From Toxonevra muliebris (lineage: Eukaryota > Arthropoda > Insecta > Diptera > Pallopteridae), in contig OY829330.1 of assembly GCA_963691655.1 (NCBI GenBank), positions 16,836,815-16,900,814 on the forward strand: a stretch of 64,000 nucleotides of DNA. Reading direction: 5' to 3'. The notes below the pieces were generated by a model, which did not search any database, was not told the DNA's origin, and saw only the letters and a program-made list of their open reading frames with translations. Below are positions 55,353 to 64,000 of the stretch, piece after piece. Made by a program: the position numbers and the translations under genes. Numbering within the stretch: position 1 is the first letter of the stretch; each line of letters starts with the position of its first letter.

Positions 55353-56204
55353 AAGATCCCAAACCCATTTTCAGAGTAGCGCATCCAGTTTTCGCAAATT
55401 AAATTTTTTTTCTTTTTGTTTGGTTTTTAGCACCCTATTTTCATATTCTACTGTCGCAAGGAAGATCTGAAATCGTTTAGCAAAATAAGCCAACTAATGT
55501 GCATATAGTCAGAGGTAGCACGTTGTTGTCAGTTGTGGGTTTGGTTCTAGTGCTCAGATCTCTATAAAATTTGGAAAATATTTTGTCAAGAAAATGTTCT
55601 TTGAGAAAATGCAATAAAAAAGTTTTCGATTTTTTCTTCCAACACAAGTGTATATAACCCTTCAATACGATAAAGTGTAATCAAACCGAATATAATTTGT
55701 TCGATACATTAACTGCATCTTTATCGTTTCTTTTGCGATTAAAATAGATGCGAATTTTTTCCTTGGCATATATAGGGTGATTTCGTTCCGATAGTCAACA
55801 TAAAATGTTTAATAGCAGAGTTGCATCTTTTTCCAATATTTTTGCCATATCCTCTAATAATTGAAGACAAAGATTATTACCAATTTTTAAGCAAATGGAT
55901 GGATGCTAATATTTCCGCAAACAGTTGAACAGTTTTTTTAAAGTGGTATAAGTCCATTAAACAAAAAAATTTAGAAATCACATAATTTACTTATAAAATT
56001 TACAGTTAGTAATTTAAAATAACCATATGCTTTGCTCAATTTAAAATACGTCAATAAATGAAATAGCATAAGGATTGATTATGAAAGTAGAGTAAGTCTA
56101 GTAGAGTAAATACTAAAACTGTAAAAACATGATGCAGTTATTACCATATACCTCCTGTGTATAATGAATATTTCAAAAAACTTCCACATAATGGGCCTAA
56201 TAGT
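55353..56204. other. Repeat E flank then unassigned
   Basis: 55353-55498 continues repeat E (GCGCATCCAGTTTTCGC, CACCCTATTTTCATATTCTA). The remainder to 56204 is AT-rich and unassigned. Confidence 0.4.
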
Positions 56205-57236
56205 GCGCAAACACGAGAGTGAGTTTCGTTCAAATTCTAAATTTTAAATTTAGGTGGACACACGACAAAAAAGGAATTTCAAATTCGTGTTTTGACAGAC
56301 TATAAGTTTGTACGAGAAGAAGAATTTTTGTGTGTTTTGTGTAAATAAAAATAAATAAAAATATTGCCGTTCAATTGGATTGGGACACCAAGTTTTTACA
56401 TAAGGTCGGTTCACGTACTTTTCCATCAAAAACTTTCAGGGAGAGAGTAAAAGCAAGATTGAGAAAAAAATTCTCAGAAAGAGTACGTGAACAAAAAACT
56501 ATTAAAAACTTTCAATTAAACAGCTGATCCATTATTTTGACAACTATTTTTTAGCGCGAAAAAATATTCTGCGGTTTATAATTTAATTTCATTAATATAA
56601 AGAGTAATTTGTTGAAATCATTTCGTGTGGCACACTCGCATTCACAAATACTTGCATTTTCCCAGCCACAAATTCACTTTTACAAATTTAACACAAACAA
56701 AATTATTGTTGACGTTTTGATATTTGACAGTTCTTTTTTTTCGGCTGCTGAAAATTTGTGAAGGTCAAAATTTTACTTTCAGAAACTTTCAATTATTTTG
56801 TTCTCTTTCACATTCTTACGCTCTCGTTTTTCTCTCTCGTTGAAACGTTGAAAGTTTTCGAGTACGAGAACATTTTTTCAGTGAAAACTACTAACAATTT
56901 TCAAAATTTTTTTGTACGTGAACAGACCTATAGCAATTATGGATAATTGGAGGAATGGCAAGAAGTTACTCTCCGACTCCATAATTTTATTTTTTAACAT
57001 AATAAATACTACAAGAACAGCTGTTATGAAAACAAAATGAGAAATGTCTTATATTTCCCCAGTTTTTTTCAATCATGTGTTTGAGGGTTGCTGAGTTACT
57101 TTCGGCATTTCAAGTAAATTTCGTTGATATTATTCTGAAATTCAGAAATTCATTTGACAGATTTTATATGGTGAAATTCCGCATTTCAATGAAATGTTAA
57201 ATTTGCCAGAAATTCCCTCTCTTGTGCCCGCAGTGA
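56205..57236. mobile_element. MITE family A, split by a nested MITE
   Basis: The left part, 56205-56402, starts AGTGCGCAAACACGAGAGTG. The right part, 56930-57236, ends, reversed, CTGCGGGCACAAGAGAGGG and matches 5854-6170. The 527-bp element at 56403-56929 separates them, so the original was about 500 bp. Confidence 0.7.
56403..56929. mobile_element. MITE of the Myb/SANT-carrying family, 527 bp
   Basis: The ends are AGGTCGGTTCACGTACTTT and, reversed, AGGTCTGTTCACGTACAAA, flanked by ATA on both sides (56400-56402 and 56930-56932). The left 200 bases match 4459-4680, which lead into the SANT-like gene. GTACGTGAAC recurs internally. The 3-bp duplication is compatible with Harbinger-type integration. 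Confidence 0.8.
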
Positions 57237-58089
57237 AACACAGTATCGAATATTAAGCTTGCAATAATGATAAACTTATCATTAAATAGTTTAACAATAG
57301 GTAAATATTTTTAACGTTGAGAATGAAAAAAAATATTATATTTTATGTTATTATTTTTTTATGAATAAAACCAGACTAAAACATATTGTGTTTTAAGTAA
57401 AATTAAATTTTTGATTATAGAAATTAAACGATTTTTACTATTTATTAATTATGAAAGTGATGTAAGTCCATTTACGAGCCCGAAAGAATATATCATTTTA
57501 GTTAAATTCGAATAAAAGTCAATTACATATTTCTAAATTCGTTACTAAACTTAATGCAATTTATTTATATTTTTTAAGCGACTTAAATGTTAACCTTTTA
57601 ATATCTCGAAAGAAAAAATGGACTAAGACCACTTTCAAAACAAATGGTTCAATTTTTAAGCTTTTCAGGACTGCTCTTAACCCGGCAGTGATAAAATTAA
57701 AAAAAAAAAATGCCGATTATACTTTTTTGGACCTATATAAGCTGTTTACAAAATTTGAAAACCATATGTCTTTCCTGCAAGCTCCTGTTTATAAGCAACT
57801 TTGGGCTCCAAAAAAAAAGTATCTCTCTAAATATAACATATTTTTTCTAACTAATAACGTAATTAAAAACACTTACATTTGTTGTGTACATTTTTTGTAC
57901 TCTTGATTCACTTTAGTTTTACAGTCTTTTCAAACAGAAGCGTGTGCGGCCAAAGCCTTTCAAAAAATTCCCCAATCAAAAAAAATATCCCATATTATTT
58001 TTAAACATTTTTTTGTCCAATGCGCTGACATATCAATATAATGCCCAGTTACCATAATTTTGAGTAATTTCGTGGTAACGCGAGGTCAT
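57237..58089. other. Unassigned interval
   Basis: AT-rich. Short open frames such as 57688-57906 have no recognised motif. Confidence 0.35.
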
Positions 58090-59199
58090 ATTATTGACCA
58101 GCTTTTCGGCGTATGATTGCGGCAAACACCGCCATTTAAGCTTAATCTGGAGATTAAGAGGCGCAGTCCGAAATTCTTATCCAATTTTCTTTTTTCACTT
58201 ACTGCACCAGCCACTTTGCTGTTTAGGGTTCTGCCATCTTAAAGCACTAAATTTCGATTTCCTTTCCCAAACCAGTTATTTGCAGAAGATAAGAGTTTAT
58301 GCTGGTATAAAGTGGCGCTGTAACAAATTCTATATTTATAATAAATATGAAATTGGTTAAAATTTTTAAATAATTTCAAGAATGGTCTTTGATATGAATA
58401 TAGAGCGTCCTGAAATAGAGAGTTTGTTTTATTAGTGGGTGTTCCACCATGCTCTACTTCTATTTTCTACTACTATTTTAATTTCTTTTTTCCAACATAT
58501 TGTTCTTATTTTCGACTACTTTTTTACCACTTTTTTACTATATTTTTCTACAATTTATTGTTATTTTTTACTACTTTTTCACAGTTTTTTCTACTACTAT
58601 TATTTCTACTACTATTTCCCACTTCTTTTTACTACTATGTTTTACTATTTTCGACTACTTTTTCTGTTGCTTTTTTACTACCATTTCTATCACTTTTTTA
58701 CAACTAATTGTAATACTATTTTCTATTCCTTTTACTACTACGTTTTTCACTACTATTTCTACTGCTATATTCCACTACTTTTTTACTGTTTTTTCATTAC
58801 TATTTTCTATTACTTTGCCTATTCCTTTATTTTTACTAATATTTCTACTAATTGATGAAATATCTCATGAACCTACCTAGCTATGTCGAATCCCGATAGG
58901 TGGCGCTCTAACAAATTCTATAATAAATTCTATTTTTATAATAAATTTTTAAATAGTTTTTGGAAGTAGATATAACTTCTTGAATGATCTTTGATATTCT
59001 TCTGCAAATTAAATACTTTTAAAAATGCCAATTTTGACGCCTCATTTTTAAATCTAGAATTTCGTCCTTTAAGCTTGAATTGTCATTACCAATGATCGAT
59101 TTTAAACACCAAGAAACTTCATTCTTCTTCATTCAAATAAACTTAAATTTTTCCGCTTCTTCATAGAAAGGGCAGAACAACGTCTGCCGGGTCAGCTAG
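58090..59199 (+). mobile_element. Helitron-like non-autonomous element A
   Basis: The 3' end carries a GGCAGA/TCTGCC stem with a 6-nt loop (59171-59188), then 7 bases, then CTAG (59196-59199), the CTRR end with preceding hairpin that defines Helitrons. The core, 58440-58860, is a microsatellite-like array of TTTTTACTACTA variants. Blocks with GTGGCGCT-TAACAAATTCTAT and ATGGTCTTTGATAT-like sequence flank the array on both sides. The 5' boundary is uncertain. Frames in the array are low-complexity artefacts. Confidence 0.7.
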
Positions 59200-59690
59200 G
59201 GTACATATATAACTTTTTGCATTGCATATCTTAGGCGGTAAGTACAAGAGCGTAAAGAAGAATGAGAATTTTATACTGAAAAAGAGAATAGGAACGGTGC
59301 ATCTGAGCTCTCTTTTCTTGTAGACCAGTACTTTCTTTTGCTCCACTTAACCTAGGCAGTAAGGCGGAGCAAGAAAATTGCTTCAATTTCTTTAAGAAAG
59401 TTTTTTTTTCAAAATAAAAGAGAAAGCAAATTTGTAAGTTAGAGAGAGATAGCTAGTGTTTTGGCAGAGTTGATAAAATAAAATCTCACTAATTTACAAT
59501 TAAGATTATATAAAGAAAACGAAAGGAGAGTGCGACGCTCCCTCTCTTTCTTGGTGTTTCATTTGGTCGAACTGGAAACAAACAAACAGCAAAGTTTGTA
59601 CATATTCAGTAACTGAAAATTTTTTATTTGCCTTGAACTCGCCTATCACTCCCATGTTCATCTTTACCATCGAGATAAAAGGAGGAAAGA
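59200..59690. other. Unassigned interval
   Basis: No recognised transposon motif and a mixed composition. It may be host sequence upstream of the promoter-like patch. Confidence 0.35.
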
Positions 59691-59703
59691 ATGCGGCTCA
59701 AAG

Positions 59704-59745
59704 TATAAAAAGTTCGTATCAATGCTTTCATTGATGCGCATCAGT
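59704..59745 (+). promoter_or_regulatory. Candidate RNA polymerase II promoter (TATA plus initiator)
   Basis: TATAAAAA begins at 59704 and TCAGTA, fitting the arthropod initiator, at 59741. The spacing of about 39 bases from the first T to the initiator A is longer than the usual 30-31. The following 300 bases lack transposon features. A short frame at 59978 (MIQPLKPKAVAYVCM) leads into GTATGT and then GTAAGT repeats that could act as donors. This is speculative. Confidence 0.3.
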
Positions 59746-60750
59746 ATTACATCCGAGGCACATCGCAGCGCCGTTGTGCACAATCATCATACATACTAAC
59801 ATATCCGTACCTGTATACCTTACTAAATTTCACACTGATTACTTAATATTGATTTCTTGTTTGTTTTATTTGCAAAGGTTTAAAAAAACAAGCAGAAAAA
59901 ACAAACGCAAGTTTCTCTCAAATAAATACAACTTGGCTTAATATAAATTAAAAACTAAAAACAATTATCGCAACGAAATGATTCAGCCGCTTAAACCAAA
60001 GGCAGTAGCATATGTATGTATGTATTCTTGTAGGTATACACATATATATATAGTAAGTAAGTAAGTAGATGTACTGAAACACCTGTGGCGACAAAAAATT
60101 TATTTAGCGCTATCGATGTTGTATTTCTGTGTGTTGTTTTTGTAATATTTTGATGTGTGAAAGTTAATGTTTGATTTCATTGGCGCAACAACAACCACAA
60201 CAGCAATACCAAAAGCGGATCCAAAAACGAAAACTTTGTAAAAAAAACCAAATAACCCGGATGCTGTGGCTGTAATGGACTCTTAAAACATAATAGGTAG
60301 TAACTTGAAGTAATGCTTAAATGGTCTGAAGCAGCAATAACGCTTTATTTTATAAAATATACTGATTGTATACAACATACAGTATGTTACTAAATTGTGC
60401 AAATAAATATTATTCGATTCCAAAAATTCTTTTAGCATTATGTTTGTACACTCAAGGAGAAATAAAAGAGCTGTGAAATTTGAAAAAATTTTGAAAAATC
60501 ATTATTTATTGTTGAAATTTCGGTATTTTCAAGACCCTTTTAGAATCGGAAGGAGTTATCTAATTTCAAAAACTTGTTTCCACTTTTCTTCATCTGGAAA
60601 AACTTTACTAAGCAGTCACGTTTTAATTTGACGCCATTCTTGGACTATTTTTCATGTCCCAAAAATGTTCCTTTATTTGCTCAATTTTGTTACACACTGT
60701 ATGTATGTGCATATATACATTTTTATAAATCTAAATCTTTATATATGTAC
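59746..60750. other. Possible 5' leader or intron, then unassigned
   Basis: The region includes (TATG)n and (GTAA)n runs at 60010-60068 and CAACAACAACCACAACAGC near 60185. No supported coding exon. Confidence 0.3.
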
Positions 60751-60751
60751 A

Positions 60752-62470
60752 CTAGCTGACCCGGCAAACGTTGTTCTGCCTTTTCTACGAAAAAGCACGA
60801 AAATTAAAAAAGAATGAAGTACTTGATATTTAAAAGTGAACATTCGTAATGACATTTCAGGCATCTATTGAATTTGGAAAAAAAATCCTAGATTTAAAAA
60901 TGTGTCTCATTATTGACACAATTGTCATTTTTGAAAGTATTTAACTTGCAGAACTGTACATTAAAAACAGAGAATCATTATAAATGAAAATCTCAAATCA
61001 ATATTGTGTTAATTAAATTTTAAAGCAGTGAAAATCAGTACAAATCAGTACAACTTTTATGCTTTTATTACCTAGTAATTTTAATGTAATATAGTGATAT
61101 AAACATCGTATAGTGTTGCTAGGGATGAAACTTTTTTTCTCATTTTGTGTGTTCATTTTACATTTTTTTCTTCGTAAGTAGACAATATTGATTTCGTATC
61201 AGTCTCGTTTAGAGGATTTCGGGAGGTGAGGACAATAATCAAATCCAATTAATAACAAATTCCTTTCACTCATTTAAAAATTTTCACTAACCGACTTTTC
61301 TTCAAGTAAATATTGCTTTTCGCCTCTCGTTAGCAACAACGCGTATGTATTTTATTTTGTGAACAATCAGAAAAAGAAGCAAACAGGGTGAGACTGTCTG
61401 CAAAAACAATTTTAAGACCATTGAGGTTAAGCACAAAAATTCTTAAGATATTAATTTGAAAAAATCAGTATATTTTCGTAATGATTTCGTGATTTCAAAA
61501 AAAAAGTATTGTATTTAAAAAAAAAGATCAGGACATGTCCTGATAAAATCAGTACGTCTGGATACCCTAACTCAACGACGTGTACGAAAACAACTCAAGT
61601 CTTATAGCAAAGAACATAGTGGATATTTACAAAAAAACGACCGTTAGGCGCATCAGTGAGTAACCTTCGACAAAAACAAAGCCATATCGGCTGATGATAC
61701 CGTTTGAGCAAAATTATGAACCCAGTTGATGCTAAATAGGTCATTCAGCAGTTAGATTGAAATTCCAGCACATCTGTAGTAAAAAGGAGTAACTTTTAAG
61801 TGTTTTTTTTTTTTTTTTGTTGAATAATTTTATTAGATTTCAGTTGAATTATAGAAACAATATTTCAGGAGGCAGTATATTCATATCAAAGACCATTCCT
61901 AAAATTATATCTAAAAATTATAAATATAAATTCTATCCTAAAAATTATTTAAAAATTTGAACCAATTTGATATTTATTATAAATATAGCATTTAGAAAAT
62001 AGCAGTAAAAAAATAGAAGAAAGTAGTTCTAGAAAAGGTAGTAGGAAAAAGAATAGAAAATAATATTAAAAAATTGTTGTAAAAAAGTAGAAAAAAGGTG
62101 GTAGTATAAAAATAGTAAAAATGGAGTAGAAAGAGTGGTAGAAATAATAATAAAAAAATAGTAATAGAAAAAATTGTAAAAAACAGTAGTAAAAAAATAG
62201 TAGAAAGTAGTGGTAGAAAATAAAAAGGAATTGTAGAAAAAATGTTTTAAAAAGGTAGTAGAAAATATTAGTTGAAAAAGTAGTAGAAAATAAGAAGAAA
62301 TTGTAGAAAAAAAGTAGTAATAGAAATAGTAGTCGAAAATAAAAGTGAAGCATGGTGCCACACCCACTAATCCAACAAACTGAAAGAATTTAAATTTTAG
62401 TACCGTACCATAAATGCCTCCTAAGGTACCTCGTAATAGAAATTCAAGTTATATGGAAAGTGCCACACCC
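60752..62470 (-). mobile_element. Helitron-like non-autonomous element B, with an insertion
   Basis: On the minus strand it ends GGCAGAACAACGTTTGCC, GGGTCAG, CTAG at 60752, followed by T, the expected Helitron insertion context. It shares with element A the 3' 200 bases (TTAAATACTTT-AAAAATG, TTTTTAAATCTAG, TTCATTCTT), the TTTGATATGAATATA block and the array (61990-62345 here). Compared with A, about 870 bases between 60960 and 61870 are extra and unassigned. The 5' limit is uncertain. Confidence 0.65.
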
Positions 62471-62850
62471 CCTTTGTAATTCTCATATGGTTAATATCAA
62501 AATAAATATAAGTTGATTTGGTATTGGTTCATTTTCGTGGTTCGCCAAACGCCAATGATTGGTGAGCCATAATTTTGGATTGTTATATTTACATATACGA
62601 ATTTTTCGAGTAGCTCTATTTTTTCGCGGCTTTTGTGTGAAACATCAGCTTATCTTATAAAAAGAAACGACGCGAAGTAAGGGGTTTGAAAAGCAATATT
62701 TAGAGGTCACGCATCGGGTTTTTATGTCTCCCATATAAATAACACATATATGAAGTAGTTGCATCCAAGAGATTGACCACTCCATCCCAAAACCTAACTT
62801 TGACAGGCACTTCAAGAAGCGTATTCCGTCACGAAGAGAGTGGAAAAGAC

Positions 62851-62923
62851 GACCTCGATAGTCTAGTGGATAGTGCACTAGACTTTCATCCAGAAGGTTG
62901 CGGGTTCGATTCCCGTCTTGGTC
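62851..62923 (+). repeat. tRNA-Glu-like SINE head
   Basis: The 73 bases resemble a tRNA-Glu(TTC): GTCTAGTGGATAGTG (A box), CTTTCAT in the anticodon position, CCAGAAGG and GGGTTCGATTCCCG (B box, T stem). The T arm pairs and five of seven acceptor pairs form (GACC/GGTC and the last pair), but the anticodon stem does not pair. It is therefore a tRNA-derived SINE or pseudogene. Confidence 0.65.
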
Positions 62924-63094
62924 TGGTGGTTAATTCTCATAAACTTCTTATATTCACTATCGATATGAAGTGGATGAGAATTATAAGAATATGTACAAGT
63001 ACACACCTTGGTTGGTAATGGCAAGACCACCGAGCTGATAAAAAATTGCCACATAGCCGTTCAGAATCGTCGTTAAACTGTAGGTCCTACCATC

Positions 63095-63300
63095 GCCACT
63101 GTGGTCTAGTGAAAGAGTGTCAGACTCTTGTTTCTGGAGACCCGAGTTCGATTCTCGGCTTGGGTATGTTTCTTATCTATCTTTCTTTCTCCCTTCCTTT
63201 CTTTCTTTCTTTCTTGGGGCTTTGGTACAAAATATCTTATAGGTCGCAGTGCCTGACTTTCGAGTCGTCCTTCCTTCAAATAATAGTAATAATAATAAAA
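63095..63300 (+). repeat. tRNA-like SINE with conserved tail and (AAT)n end
   Basis: Head: TGGTCTAGTGAAAGAGTG (A box), GAGTTCGATTCTCGG with a pairing T stem (B box). The acceptor strands do not pair. After a (TTTC)n run at 63180-63214, a tail GGTACAAAATATCTTATAGG with TCGCAGTGCCTGACTTTCG follows, then AATAATAATAAT. The tail recurs at 17440-17510, which supports a composite SINE. Confidence 0.65.
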
Positions 63301-63309
63301 GGGAGTGGA

Positions 63310-63860
63310 AAACACCCATGCCATGGAGAAGGGGGGAACTCAATTTTTATACAGAGGGATCCAAGCTTGACGATAGAGTTGGCTTTGGAGTTTTCTCAAA
63401 AGAACTAGGACTGGAACTATCTGTTCATCTCCCCGATCACTGTAGATTATATCAATCAGAGGTCCTAGCGATAATAGATCATTAGCCCAATAGGTCTTGG
63501 GCAGACGATAACACTTGCTTTACGACTAGGCTAATGTGGCCGAAATTGGATAGGGGGAAATCGAGAGAGCTGCTCAGCCTTCCGAGAGAGGACATCTCTA
63601 AGGTCGTGGCTTGTATAACCGGTCATTGGCAGGCATGCTCTCAGATTAAGAATATTCTCTCATGAATTCTGCAGAAGTTGCAGGGATAAGGAAGAGGAAG
63701 AAACAGTTGAACACATCTTCTTTAATTGCCCAGCTCTAGCTAGAAGCAGAGCGAGTTTCCTAGGCAAATATGCTTTTAATTCTCTTACGGAAGTATCTGG
63801 CGCTAAGATTAAACAAACCCTGCGCTTTATTAGAGCTTTGAAATGGTTTCAAGAATAAGT
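63310..63860 (+). pseudogene. LINE RNase H and zinc-knuckle C-terminal relic
   Basis: The frame reads ELNFYTEGSKLDDRVGFGVF, LGLELSVHLPDHCRLYQSEV and LAI. This is the RNase H start (here TEGS for the usual TDGS) with the second acidic residue. Most of the domain's middle is deleted. It resumes SRELLSLPREDISKVVACIT, GHWQ, a stop, then FCRSCRDKEEEETVEHIFFN and CPALARSRASFLGKYAFNSL, ending KWFQE near 63856. The C..C, H, C tail is intact. It belongs to the same LOA/I-like type as 24010-28020, on the other strand. Confidence 0.8.
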
Positions 63861-64000
63861 AGTGGACGAAGGAATCGTTTTTTATCATATATTTTGCAGA
63901 AAAAAAAAATTATGTTTAACGATATACATTTTTGTTTTTTATTTTTTCGCAATGAAATATCAAAAATATATTTTTGTTTTGTCTTTTACCATTTAAAAAA

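Noticed and set aside
58435..58880. Long open frames of up to 138 codons rich in Tyr, Phe, Leu and Thr
   Set aside because: They are translations of the TACT/TTTT microsatellite-like array and appear in all three frames, so they reflect composition and not a gene.
62029..62367. Mirror-image Tyr/Phe-rich frames on the minus strand
   Set aside because: Same array in inverse orientation within Helitron-like element B.
62851..62923. Functional tRNA-Glu gene
   Set aside because: T arm and anticodon triplet look right, but the anticodon stem does not pair and two acceptor pairs are mismatched; it fits a SINE head.
63095..63166. Functional tRNA (Lys or Gln)
   Set aside because: T and anticodon stems can form, but the acceptor strands do not pair at all.
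1..64000. CRISPR array, bacterial operon or phage
   Set aside because: No regular short direct repeats with unique spacers, no ribosome-binding-site-led gene strings, and pervasive eukaryotic transposon remains.

Overview
The window looks like non-coding, repeat-dominated DNA from an insect nuclear genome, most likely a fly. The evidence is a very AT-rich background, insect-type start-codon context, mariner, Tc1, piggyBac, hAT, Harbinger and Helitron remains, LOA/Jockey/RTE-like non-LTR retrotransposons, and tRNA-derived SINEs. There is no bacterial gene organisation, no rRNA, no convincing functional tRNA and no CRISPR array. Almost every open frame is a chance frame or the shadow of a decayed transposon gene. 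I could not identify the species.

The one stretch that looks like a host gene is a probable first coding exon at 9767-9959. It has an in-frame stop just upstream, a good start context, about 40 basic or polar residues, a strong hydrophobic segment and then a GTAAGT splice donor. Its partner exons were not found, so much of what follows may be its first intron. A second promoter-like patch (TATA box plus TCAGT initiator) lies near 59704-59745.

Layout. 0.2-6 kb: Harbinger transposase relic, a Tc1/mariner-superfamily relic (minus), an RTE-like LINE relic, and a Myb/SANT-like gene relic inside a terminal-repeat element. 6-9 kb: MITE pieces and a tandem duplication. 9-10 kb: the host exon. 10-12 kb: another RTE-like LINE relic (minus). 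13.7-21.5 kb: TA-flanked and hAT non-autonomous elements, and two inverted copies of a 'TTGAGAA'-rich element about 3.1 kb apart. 21.7-24 kb: mariner relic, MITE ends and a tandem array carrying CCACGCCCAC. 24-28 kb: a long LOA-like LINE on the minus strand with ORF1, endonuclease, reverse transcriptase and RNase H. 28-42.6 kb: MITEs of piggyBac (TTAA), hAT (8-bp duplications) and Harbinger (TAA) type, SINEs, and Jockey-like fragments. 44-53 kb: an internally deleted mariner with both ends, Tc1-like pieces, a piggyBac relic and tandem duplications. 53.8-57.2 kb: nested palindromic elements. 58-62.5 kb: two oppositely oriented Helitron-like elements with a TACT-rich microsatellite core. 62.8-63.9 kb: tRNA-like SINE sequences and the 3' end of a LINE.

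No intact transposase or reverse transcriptase was seen, so every element is dead or non-autonomous. The scientific value is in the terminal structures, with many target-site duplications readable directly, and in the nesting. I found no clear sign of a new biological system.
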